Below, one piece after another: positions 1-6,305 of a DNA stretch of 10,067 nt (positions are counted from its first letter, which is position 1; each line of letters begins with the position of its first letter). The position numbers and the translations under genes are program-made. The notes under the pieces were generated by a model. It did no database searches. It had not been told where the DNA came from and saw only the letters and a list, made by a program, of their open reading frames with translations. Source of the DNA: Ferrithrix thermotolerans DSM 19514 (GTDB taxonomy: Bacteria > Actinomycetota > Acidimicrobiia > Acidimicrobiales > Ilumatobacteraceae); contig CAMAQQ010000027.1 in the NCBI GenBank assembly GCA_945860575.1, forward strand, positions 1 through 10,067, read 5' to 3'.

Positions 1-477
1 GGGCCACCAGCAGGAAACTTTGCCAGCACAAGTGTTGAGAATTATGAAACCGCCGTGCAAAACGGTTTGATGTCAATGATCGCGATGACGAAACTTGTCG
101 TGCCTGAGATGCAATCGCGCAAGTGGGGGCGGGTTGTGGCGATTACTTCTATTGCAGTGCGCCAACCAATCGCTAATTTAATTCTCTCAAACACGATGCG
201 TGCAGGTTTGACTGGTTTTCTAAAGACTGTTGCTCGTGAGGTCGCGGCCGATGGTGTGACCGTCAATACTGTGCAACCTGGTACCCACGCCACAGACCGA
301 ATCACACAGTTATATGGCGCAGTGCCTGATGCTAAGGCGCTAGATATTCCGGCTGGGGTTGTCGGTGACCCAAAAGATTTTGGTGATGTTGTCGCATTTC
401 TGTGCAGTGAGTCGGCGAAGTTTATTACTGGTGCGAATCTTCAAGTTGACGGCGGCCAATATTCGGGTTTGATCTGA
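1..477 (+). CDS. SDR family protein with degenerate catalytic motif (5'-partial)
   Basis: The reading frame is open from the first base of the window, so the N-terminal Rossmann half with the TGxxxGIG nucleotide motif lies outside; 158 residues are visible. The visible part has the usual C-terminal SDR layout: GPPAGNF after the NAG region, RVVAITSIA ending in the catalytic-serine position (S50 of the visible part), a helix AGLTGFLKTVAREVAADGVTVN, the loop VQPGTHATDRI, and the terminal FITGANLQVDGGQYSGL that is typical of 3-oxoacyl-ACP-reductase-like SDRs. The YxxxK pair is replaced by S63-N-T-M-R67, at exactly the expected spacing of 13 residues from S50. This resembles the BKR-like SDR subgroup known for imperfect catalytic motifs. 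It would normally be called an SDR oxidoreductase, but classical SDR chemistry is doubtful. The stop overlaps the start of the next gene by one base (TGATG), so the two are probably co-translated. Confidence 0.88.
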   Translation, partial: GPPAGNFASTSVENYETAVQNGLMSMIAMTKLVVPEMQSRKWGRVVAITSIAVRQPIANLILSNTMRAGLTGFLKTVAREVAADGVTVNTVQPGTHATDRITQLYGAVPDAKALDIPAGVVGDPKDFGDVVAFLCSESAKFITGANLQVDGGQYSGLI

Positions 478-773
478 TGTTGCAACATGTCGTGGCAATC
501 ACATGGAACGATCAAGTGCCTGCGAACTATCACGAGGTGATCGACAAAGTTTTACAAGACATGGCTGCAAAAATACCTTCAGTGCGCAGTTATCACTGCG
601 GGCCTGATTTGGGTGTTTCAGCACCGACTAACGCTAACTATTTGATCGTGGCAACTTTTGACGATGTTGCAGGCTGGCGCGCCTATGACGAGAATCCGTT
701 ACATAATGAGATTCGCGCTAAATATTTCAAGCCATACATCGCGACACGCTCAGCCGCTCAAATAAATATTTAA
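477..773 (+). CDS. Dabb (stress-responsive A/B barrel) domain protein
   Basis: The product is 98 residues, which is the usual size of a single Dabb domain (dimeric alpha-beta barrel, ferredoxin-like fold). Visible family traits are the N-terminal strand LQHVVAITW with a histidine, the first helix IDKVLQDMAAKIPSVRSYHCG, the central strand ANYLIVATFDDVAGWRAYDENPLHNEI (the FxdxxxwxxYxxxPxHxx pattern), and a terminal strand with KPYIATRSAAQINI. Dabb proteins act as small dimeric cytosolic proteins; some are cyclases or decarboxylases of polyketide or terpenoid intermediates and many have no known function, so no reaction is assigned. It starts at the ATG that overlaps the upstream SDR stop (TGATG), which implies translational coupling and a shared pathway. 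It ends just before a convergent terminator-like hairpin. Confidence 0.85.
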   Translation: MLQHVVAITWNDQVPANYHEVIDKVLQDMAAKIPSVRSYHCGPDLGVSAPTNANYLIVATFDDVAGWRAYDENPLHNEIRAKYFKPYIATRSAAQINI

Positions 774-789
774 ATCACATCGCGGCATT

Positions 790-835
790 GCGTCGCAAGT
801 CTGCGTTGTTACGCAGCGACGCCTTGTTTTATTTT
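790..835 (+). terminator. Probable intrinsic terminator of the SDR-Dabb operon
   Basis: GCGTCG (790-795) pairs with CGACGC (817-822), and CTGCGT (801-806) pairs with ACGCAG (811-816) across a TGTT loop. A five-base bulge (CAAGT) lies on the left arm. The 12-bp GC-rich stem is followed on the plus strand by CTTGTTTTATTTT (823-835). It starts 17 bp after the Dabb stop. On the minus strand no T-run follows the stem, so it serves mainly the plus-strand operon. Its T-tail overlaps the stop codon of the convergent FAD-subunit gene. Confidence 0.7.
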
Positions 836-1653
836 GTGGCGGCCTCGAGTGCGCGGCGGACAAGAACAGAAGCCAAGTGTTTGCGATACTCGATTGATGC
901 GTTGAGATCGCTCTGCGGCTCGGCTTCGTTAGACGCCATTGCAGCGGCATCGTTAATTGAAGCGCCTTTGGCGATTGCCGTCGCCACGCTAGTGGCAAGG
1001 ATTGGTGTCGAGCCCATATTTACGAGTGCCACACCTGCTTCGCCTTTGCGTCGCCATGCAGCCACACCAACAATTGCCCAGTCTTGGGCGCGACGGTTGA
1101 ACTTCTGAAAACTCCAACCGGCACCTTGCATTTTTGGCACGCGAATTTCGATCAACATTTCGTCGGCCGCCAAGTCGCTTTCAAGAAAGCCCTTGTAAAA
1201 CTTTGCGGCGGCGATTTCACGCTGACCGCGTGGCCCTTGCACGATATAGGTAGCGCCAAGGGCAAGAGTTGTCGCTGGCAAGTCGCTGGCTGGGTCAGCG
1301 TGAGCGATTGAACCACCAATCGTGCCACGGTGGCGAACTTGCGAATCGCCAACATGACCAGCCGCATGAGCAAGCAACGGCGCGTGCTCGTGCAGAACTT
1401 TTGAAGTCTCAACATCCATGTGGCGTGTCAGTGCACCAATCGCAATGTGGTCACCCGCATCTTTGATGTATGACAAATCTTTGACGCGACCGATGTCGAT
1501 CAACATCGCCGGCTGTGCGAGTCGCAATTTCATCAGCGGCAACAAACTGTGACCGCCTGCAAGAAACTTTGCGTCACTGCCGTATTGGCTAACTAGCGAT
1601 ATCGCTTCGGCGGCAGACGATGCCCGCTTGTAGTCGAATGCTGCAGGAATCAT
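829..1653 (-). CDS. Molybdenum hydroxylase FAD-binding medium subunit (CoxM/CutM-like)
   Basis: This 274-residue protein is the flavoprotein subunit of a xanthine dehydrogenase/CO dehydrogenase-type heterotrimer. It takes electrons from the 2Fe-2S small subunit onto FAD and passes them to an acceptor. The two FAD-pyrophosphate motifs are clear: AGGHSLLPLMKLR at residues 32-44 and TIGGSIAHADPASDLP at 111-126, both nearly identical in form to those of CoxM. The C-terminal CO_deh_flav_C region follows (FQKFNRRAQDWAIVGVAAW, then a weakly conserved tail). The length is slightly below the usual 280-290. The ATG overlaps the stop of the large-subunit gene (ATGA, 1650-1653), and a strong GGAGG lies in the last codons of that gene, so translation is coupled. 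This is the last gene of the S-L-M operon. The cofactor role is secure; the physiological electron acceptor is unknown. Confidence 0.93.
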   Translation of the reverse strand: MIPAAFDYKRASSAAEAISLVSQYGSDAKFLAGGHSLLPLMKLRLAQPAMLIDIGRVKDLSYIKDAGDHIAIGALTRHMDVETSKVLHEHAPLLAHAAGHVGDSQVRHRGTIGGSIAHADPASDLPATTLALGATYIVQGPRGQREIAAAKFYKGFLESDLAADEMLIEIRVPKMQGAGWSFQKFNRRAQDWAIVGVAAWRRKGEAGVALVNMGSTPILATSVATAIAKGASINDAAAMASNEAEPQSDLNASIEYRKHLASVLVRRALEAATK

Positions 1654-4043
1654 TTCTTACCTCCACGAGTTGCTTCTTGAATTGTTTTCCATACTGTTTG
1701 TGGTGACGCCGGCATCGCCATCGAAGTCACGCCAAGACCCGAGAGCGCATCGATGATCGCTGTCATCACCGTTGGTGCCGCACCGATCGTGCCTGCTTCT
1801 CCGATGCCTTTAACTCCGAGTTGGTTCGTTGGCGACGGTGTAACCGTGTGACCAGTTGTAATCGACGGCACATCGCTTGCTGCTGGCACGAGATACTCGG
1901 CGAGGTTCGACGACTTCAAGTTGCCATCGCTGTCGTAAACGGCTTCTTCAAACAACGCCTGGGCGATGCCTTGCACCACGCCACCGTGAACTTGACCTTC
2001 AACAATCAGCGGATTGATTTGATTGCCGCAGTCATCTACCGCGATGTATTTCAAAATTTTCACCGCGCCTGTTTCTGTGTCGACTTCGACGACGCACATG
2101 TGTGTGCCGAATGGCCACGAAAAGTTCGGCGGGTCATATGAAACTTGCGCTTCAAGATTGGGTTCGCAACCATCTGGCAGGTTGTGTGCGGTGAACGCAC
2201 CAAACGCGATTGCCGCAAGCGGCAGAGCACGATCGGGCGAGCCCTTGACACTGAAAGTGCTATTCACGAACTGCAAATCTTCGACAGCACATTCAAGTTG
2301 GTGGGCTGCAATCAATTTTGCTTTTTCAATCACCTTGTCACAAGCGAGCGCAATCGCGACGCCGCCAACGGGCAGACTTCTCGAACCATAAGTATCAAGA
2401 CCCAGCGCCGAGATCGCCGTGTCACTGTGCAAGACATCGACATCTTCGGGTGCGACACCGAGTTTTTCTGAGGCGATCATCGCCCACGAAGTCTCGTGTC
2501 CTTGACCGTGTGGCGAAGTGCCGGTGATGACCTGAACTTTGTTGGTCGGCAACACGCGTACTGTTGCGGCTTCCCAACCACCCGCTGAGTAGTTGAGCGA
2601 TGCCAACACACGCGAGGGTGCGAGACCGCACATCTCGAAATATGAACTCATACCCACGCCGAGTAGTTTCGTCGCGCCAGGCACGTTTTGTTTTTTCTGT
2701 TGTGCACGCACACCAGCGAGGTCGGTCATCTTCGCGGCTTTTTCGGCTGCCAGCAGGTGATCACCCGAGTCGTACGTCAGACCACTGAAAGCCGTATACG
2801 GAAACTGCTCTTTTTTGATGTAGTTGCGCTTGCGCAATTCGAAGGAGTCAATTTTCATTTCACGAGCCAGTGCTTCAATCGCCATTTCGATTGCGTAAGT
2901 CGCCTCTGGTCGACCAGCGCCACGATATGCATCTGTCGGGGTCAAGTTTGTGAACACTGAAGTGCAACTGAAGTCGTACGCCTTCGGAATGTCGTAGACG
3001 CCTGCATACAAAAACGCGCCAAGAATTGGCACGCCTGGTGTGACGAGTTGCAAATATGCACCCATGTCACCGATAATTCGCACGCGAACCGCGGTGATCT
3101 TGCCTTTTTCGTCGGCAGCCAATTCGACATGTTGAATTTGTCCGCGACCTTGAATCGTTGCCTGCGTATTTTCAGTACGCTCTTCTACCCAACGAACTGG
3201 TGTGTTGTGCTTGCGGGCGAGTGCCATGCACAACAGTTCTTCGGCGTAAACATCTAGTTTCGAACCAAAACCACCACCGACGCTTGGCGCAACAACACGA
3301 ACTTGTTGTTCGGGTATGCCGAGAGTCAGCGCAGTCATCACCTTCAAAATGTGAGGTATCTGAGTCGACGAGTAGAGCGTGATGTCGCCACCAAAAGGCT
3401 GTGGCACTGCCGCAATTGCGCGCGGTTCCATCGCCATCGGAATCAACCTTTGTTGCACATAACGTTCTTTGACTTTGTATTTGGCTTTCTTGAACGCTTC
3501 TTCAACGCAACCAGGTGTCTCTTCAACCAATAGCGGCCAGGTGTAACTCTTGTTGGTGCCAAGATCTTTGTGAATAACGTTCTTGTCGCTGAGTGCATCT
3601 TCGAGATCGACTACTGCTTTGAGCGGCTCGTATTCAACGTCAATTGCATCGAGCGCGTCGCGCGAAGCAGTTTCGTTCGTTGCCAGCACTGCGGCTACGC
3701 CGTCGCCGACATAGTTGACTTTGTCGCTTGCCAATGGATAGTGCGGTGGATTCTTCATGTCTGTGGTTACTGGCCAAGCGCACGGCATCGGCGCTGCCCA
3801 TGCTGATTGCAAATCTTTGCCTGTATAGACGGCAATGACGCCGGCAATTTTCAGCGCAGCCGAAACATCAATCGACTTAATTTTTGCGTGGGCGAAAGGC
3901 GAGCGCAAAACTGACAAGTGCAGCGCACCTGGAATATTTAAATCGTTGGTGAACTTTGCTTCGCCCGTCAAGAGTGGTGGGTCTTCACGACGCAACAATC
4001 GGGTGCCGATAATCTTGGATGGTTTGTTTTCGGTGATAGTCAT
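1650..4043 (-). CDS. Molybdenum hydroxylase molybdopterin-binding large subunit (form II CoxL-like)
   Basis: This is a 797-residue catalytic subunit of the xanthine dehydrogenase family, which hydroxylates a substrate with oxygen from water at a Mo-pterin centre. The order of motifs is: N-terminal GTRLLRREDPPLLTGEAKFTNDL (aldehyde-oxidase a/b hammerhead domain), the Moco-binding GGGFGSK at 256-262, the substrate loop AYRGAGR at 372-378, GTSPHGQGHETSW with Q514, and the catalytic base in GVKGIGEAGTIG (E749). The AYRGAGR loop marks form II enzymes and lacks the cysteine of the AYxCSFR loop of true CO dehydrogenase, so CO is an unlikely substrate. I chose the ATG at 4043 because AAAGGGG lies just upstream and the N-terminus then matches the family; the frame is open for 25 further codons, but these overlap the small-subunit gene and look unlike any domain. 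The gene follows the small subunit by 11 bp and overlaps the FAD subunit by 4 bp. Confidence 0.93.
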   Translation of the reverse strand: MTITENKPSKIIGTRLLRREDPPLLTGEAKFTNDLNIPGALHLSVLRSPFAHAKIKSIDVSAALKIAGVIAVYTGKDLQSAWAAPMPCAWPVTTDMKNPPHYPLASDKVNYVGDGVAAVLATNETASRDALDAIDVEYEPLKAVVDLEDALSDKNVIHKDLGTNKSYTWPLLVEETPGCVEEAFKKAKYKVKERYVQQRLIPMAMEPRAIAAVPQPFGGDITLYSSTQIPHILKVMTALTLGIPEQQVRVVAPSVGGGFGSKLDVYAEELLCMALARKHNTPVRWVEERTENTQATIQGRGQIQHVELAADEKGKITAVRVRIIGDMGAYLQLVTPGVPILGAFLYAGVYDIPKAYDFSCTSVFTNLTPTDAYRGAGRPEATYAIEMAIEALAREMKIDSFELRKRNYIKKEQFPYTAFSGLTYDSGDHLLAAEKAAKMTDLAGVRAQQKKQNVPGATKLLGVGMSSYFEMCGLAPSRVLASLNYSAGGWEAATVRVLPTNKVQVITGTSPHGQGHETSWAMIASEKLGVAPEDVDVLHSDTAISALGLDTYGSRSLPVGGVAIALACDKVIEKAKLIAAHQLECAVEDLQFVNSTFSVKGSPDRALPLAAIAFGAFTAHNLPDGCEPNLEAQVSYDPPNFSWPFGTHMCVVEVDTETGAVKILKYIAVDDCGNQINPLIVEGQVHGGVVQGIAQALFEEAVYDSDGNLKSSNLAEYLVPAASDVPSITTGHTVTPSPTNQLGVKGIGEAGTIGAAPTVMTAIIDALSGLGVTSMAMPASPQTVWKTIQEATRGGKK

Positions 4044-4054
4044 GACGCGCCCCT

Positions 4055-4513
4055 TTACTTTGCACTCGCGGCGGCGAGCACAGATTTGACGATGTTGTGG
4101 TAGCCAGTGCAACGACACAAGTTGCCTTCAAGCCCGAGACGAACTTCTTCTTCTGTCGGCTTCGGGTTCTCATTTAGCAAGCCGATTGCTGCCATCACCA
4201 TGCCTGGTGTGCAGTAGCCGCATTGCAAACCGTGGTTCTCCATGAACGCAGTTTGCATCGGATGCATCACTCCGTCTTTTGCCAAACCCTCGATAGTTGT
4301 GACGCTTGCGCCGTCAGCCTGCACTGCCAAAATTGTGCAACTTTTTACTGCTTCACCGTTCATGTGAATCGTGCATGCACCGCAACTTGAAGTGTCGCAA
4401 CCAACATTTGTGCCCGTGAGCCCAACTGCTTCACGAATGTAATGAACCAGCAAAGTTCTTGGCTCAACATCGCCATCATGCGTTTTGCCGTTGACCGTGA
4501 TTGAAACTTTCAT
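4055..4513 (-). CDS. Molybdenum hydroxylase [2Fe-2S] small subunit (CoxS-like)
   Basis: This 152-residue protein carries the two 2Fe-2S clusters that wire the molybdenum centre to FAD. The N-terminal plant-ferredoxin cluster uses C39, C44, C47 and C59 (VGCDTSSCGACTIHMNG...SC). The C-terminal helical cluster uses C98 and C101 (QCGYCTPGMVMA) and C133 and C135 (LCRCTGYHNIVKSV). All eight cysteines are present. The size is typical (150-165). The ATG at 4513 is preferred: it starts the standard MKVSITVNG strand and has GGGGGGA six bases upstream. An in-frame ATG at 4555 would add 14 residues that have no family counterpart and would run through the inverted repeat in the leader. It is the first gene of the S-L-M operon and has a 140-bp upstream region. 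Confidence 0.95.
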   Translation of the reverse strand: MKVSITVNGKTHDGDVEPRTLLVHYIREAVGLTGTNVGCDTSSCGACTIHMNGEAVKSCTILAVQADGASVTTIEGLAKDGVMHPMQTAFMENHGLQCGYCTPGMVMAAIGLLNENPKPTEEEVRLGLEGNLCRCTGYHNIVKSVLAAASAK

Positions 4514-4519
4514 CTTCAG

Positions 4520-4526
4520 TCCCCCC
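4520..4526 (-). promoter_or_regulatory. Shine-Dalgarno of the small-subunit gene
   Basis: GGGGGGA on the minus strand lies six bases before the ATG at 4513. This decides the start against the in-frame ATG codons at 4528 and 4555. Confidence 0.6.
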
Positions 4527-4533
4527 ATATTTA

Positions 4534-4553
4534 GTTCGGCGTCATTGCCGAAC
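4534..4553 (-). promoter_or_regulatory. 20-bp inverted repeat in the small-subunit leader, possible operator
   Basis: GTTCGGC and GCCGAAC form a perfect 7-bp inverted repeat around a six-base spacer, 21-40 bp upstream of the chosen start. No T-run follows on either strand, so it is not a terminator. Its position and symmetry fit an operator for a dimeric regulator, or a 5'-leader hairpin close to the ribosome-binding site. No regulator gene is seen in the window. Confidence 0.45.
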
Positions 4554-4592
4554 ACTTACCCCTGCAGGCAATCATGCCCCCGCAGAGTACAA

Positions 4593-4616
4593 ACGCACAA
4601 ATCGGGGTTTTTGCGT
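4593..4616 (-). terminator. Weak hairpin after the permease operon, possible terminator
   Basis: On the minus strand ACGCA pairs with TGCGT, and AAA with TTT, around ACCCCGA with one bulged G; TTTGT follows. It lies about 40 bp past the stop of the last permease gene. The stem is short and the T-run poor, so a terminator is only possible. The 140-bp gap (4514-4653) must also hold the promoter of the S-L-M operon; I could not find a convincing -35/-10 pair there. Confidence 0.25.
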
Positions 4617-4653
4617 CTAATTGAGCTAATTAAATTGCGCTATTTATATGGCT

Positions 4654-5478
4654 CTATTTGTCCATCTTCTGCAGGCTGCGCAGGGCGAAAATCAATGTCA
4701 AGGCACTTAGTGCAACTATCGCAATAAGCCCTCCGTAAATATTTGACCAACTCATATATCCAGGGTCATCGGCATTGACCCAGCCCGATCGTGACAGGCG
4801 AAAAATATTTGTGATTGGGTTGATGCGCGCAACCGTGTGCAACCACCCTGTCATTACATAAAGCGGCACTTGTGCGGTCGACAAAAACATCGTCAAGAAA
4901 ATTGACATCTGCATAATCGCCGCTCCGCGCATATCTTGAAATCTGTAGGCGAGCCCAAGACCCCAGCCGGCGCCAATCGTAGAAATGCCGATTGCTGCAA
5001 TCCATGAACAGACATAACTCATCACACCAGCCGTTGGTCGTGCGCCAAGAAGTGTGCCCGCGCCGAAAACGAATAGTGTCACGAGCGTGACGCGAATCCA
5101 TGTGGCGAGAATTGGTCCGACGATTAGCGATGATCGCGATGTCGGCGACATGCGCAAGCGATCGTAGAAACCGTTTTCAAGATCGCGGATGAGCGAGAAC
5201 CCGAGCCCGACACCACTGAACGCTGCACCCATCGCCAAACCGAGCGGCATGAACCAATTGACTGAGCGATCTGTTGGAAACCCTGGCAGTTTTGTAAGTG
5301 CAAAAAAAGTGCCAGAAAAAGAGAGCATGTTGAAGATCGGCATGGCGAGTGTTGGAATAAATGCAGAAGGTAATCGCCGCGTGTTGATTAACCCGCGCTT
5401 GACAAGTTGCCATGAACTGCGCATCGTTGTCGAATGCATATCTCGTGTCGACAAAATTGTTTTTGCGTTAGTGCTCAT
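4654..5478 (-). CDS. ABC-2 type transporter permease (DrrB/DrrC-like), second of pair
   Basis: This is a 274-residue integral membrane protein, the second membrane subunit of a type-2 ABC exporter. The N-terminal 20-30 residues are polar and cytosolic. Hydrophobic segments follow at about 40-60, 75-98, 120-145, 152-178, 185-210 and 248-267, six in all as usual for ABC2_membrane. The cytosolic signature ENGFYDRLRMSPTSR begins at residue 101, and INPITNIFRLSR at 219-230 matches the conserved loop before the last segment. It starts 2 bp after the stop of the preceding permease and shares with it the LPGFP external motif and the ENGF(Y/F)DRL signature, so the two are paralogues from a tandem duplication. 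They probably form a heterodimeric channel with one ATPase, as in the DrrA-DrrB-DrrC arrangement of Mycobacterium tuberculosis. The substrate is unknown. Confidence 0.88.
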   Translation of the reverse strand: MSTNAKTILSTRDMHSTTMRSSWQLVKRGLINTRRLPSAFIPTLAMPIFNMLSFSGTFFALTKLPGFPTDRSVNWFMPLGLAMGAAFSGVGLGFSLIRDLENGFYDRLRMSPTSRSSLIVGPILATWIRVTLVTLFVFGAGTLLGARPTAGVMSYVCSWIAAIGISTIGAGWGLGLAYRFQDMRGAAIMQMSIFLTMFLSTAQVPLYVMTGWLHTVARINPITNIFRLSRSGWVNADDPGYMSWSNIYGGLIAIVALSALTLIFALRSLQKMDK

Positions 5479-5480
5479 CG

Positions 5481-6305
5481 CTAGTTCGCTCTCAGTCGTG
5501 CATTCAGTTGTCTGCTAGCGATATACAAAGCAACAACTGCGATAGCCATCGGCACCAAGATTGCTCGCGCTGTTGCCGAGATGCTGAAGCCTTCAAGAGA
5601 TAGCGCACGAAGACCTTCAACCAAATGTGAGATTGGGTTTAATCCGGCAATAGTTTTATAGGTTCCAACCATTGTTTCGCGCGGAAAGAACGCACTCGAA
5701 AAAAACAACAAGATAAACAGCAACGGAAACGTGCCCTGCACGGCTTCAGACGAACCAGTCTTGAGTGCCACTGACGCCATCAGTGCACCTACTGCAAGAG
5801 CGATCAATGCACCGCTGATGATCATCGCGATTATGCCCGGCACACCTGCCGAGACGTCGGCGCCAAACGGCAACAACACCAAAACAAAAATGGCGGTTTC
5901 GAGAGCGCCAAATAAAACGCTGCCAGCAAGTCGGCCAAACAAAATTGAAAGCCGCGAAGTTGGCGATGCCAATAGACGATCAAAGAAGCCATTTTCGATG
6001 TCTGTTGCGAGTGCGGCAGCGCCAGTTACAGAGCCGAACAACACACCCTGGGTGATGGTGCCAGCGAGTTGAAACTGCAAATACGAATTGACTTTTGGAA
6101 ACCCGGGCAACGAAGTTGTTTTACCAAATGACGAGTTGCCCAAAAATGAAAAAAACAACGGAAACACAATGCTCGGCACGACCAGTGCCGGCTGACGAAA
6201 AAGTTCGAGCGTCGAGCGTTTGGCTAGGGCCAGAGTCTGGCGAATTGCCGCAGATGTTGAACGCTGAACCGAAACATCGTTGACGAGCGTGGCGGCACTG
6301 GTCAC
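5481..6305 (-). CDS. ABC-2 type transporter permease (DrrB-like), first of pair
   Basis: This is a 274-residue membrane subunit of a type-2 ABC exporter. The cytosolic N-terminus (about 35 residues) is followed by hydrophobic segments near 41-58, 78-100, 123-146, 153-180, 190-207 and 247-263. The family signature ENGFFDRLLASPTSR begins at residue 104, and LNPISHLVEGLRAL lies at 222-235. Translation starts at a GTG that overlaps the ATPase stop (GTGA, 6302-6305), with GAGG about seven bases upstream inside the ATPase tail; this is strong evidence for coupled translation with the ATPase. The following permease gene begins 2 bp after its stop. It is most like DrrB-type exporters of lipids or drugs, but the sequence does not show the cargo. 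Confidence 0.88.
   Translation of the reverse strand: MTSAATLVNDVSVQRSTSAAIRQTLALAKRSTLELFRQPALVVPSIVFPLFFSFLGNSSFGKTTSLPGFPKVNSYLQFQLAGTITQGVLFGSVTGAAALATDIENGFFDRLLASPTSRLSILFGRLAGSVLFGALETAIFVLVLLPFGADVSAGVPGIIAMIISGALIALAVGALMASVALKTGSSEAVQGTFPLLFILLFFSSAFFPRETMVGTYKTIAGLNPISHLVEGLRALSLEGFSISATARAILVPMAIAVVALYIASRQLNARLRAN

Noticed and set aside
788..1108. Plus-strand open frame opposite the FAD-subunit gene
   Set aside because: It is a shadow of a strongly supported minus-strand gene, with low-complexity Ala/Arg composition and no recognisable domain.
2023..2391. Plus-strand open frames opposite the operon large subunit
   Set aside because: They have no domain, an odd composition and lie fully inside a conserved coding sequence; they reflect its codon bias.
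1650..4043. True aerobic CO dehydrogenase large subunit
   Set aside because: The loop reads AYRGAGR; the copper-binding cysteine of AYxCSFR is missing.
4044..4118. A start of the operon large subunit 25 codons further upstream
   Set aside because: The added residues are Arg/Cys-rich, have no family counterpart and lie over the end of the small-subunit gene; the ATG at 4043 has AAAGGGG upstream.
4514..4555. A longer small subunit starting at 4555
   Set aside because: The extra 14 residues do not belong to the ferredoxin fold and would run through the inverted repeat; GGGGGGA favours the ATG at 4513.
5731..6072. Plus-strand open frame opposite the first permease
   Set aside because: It is an antisense shadow without ribosome-binding site or family features.
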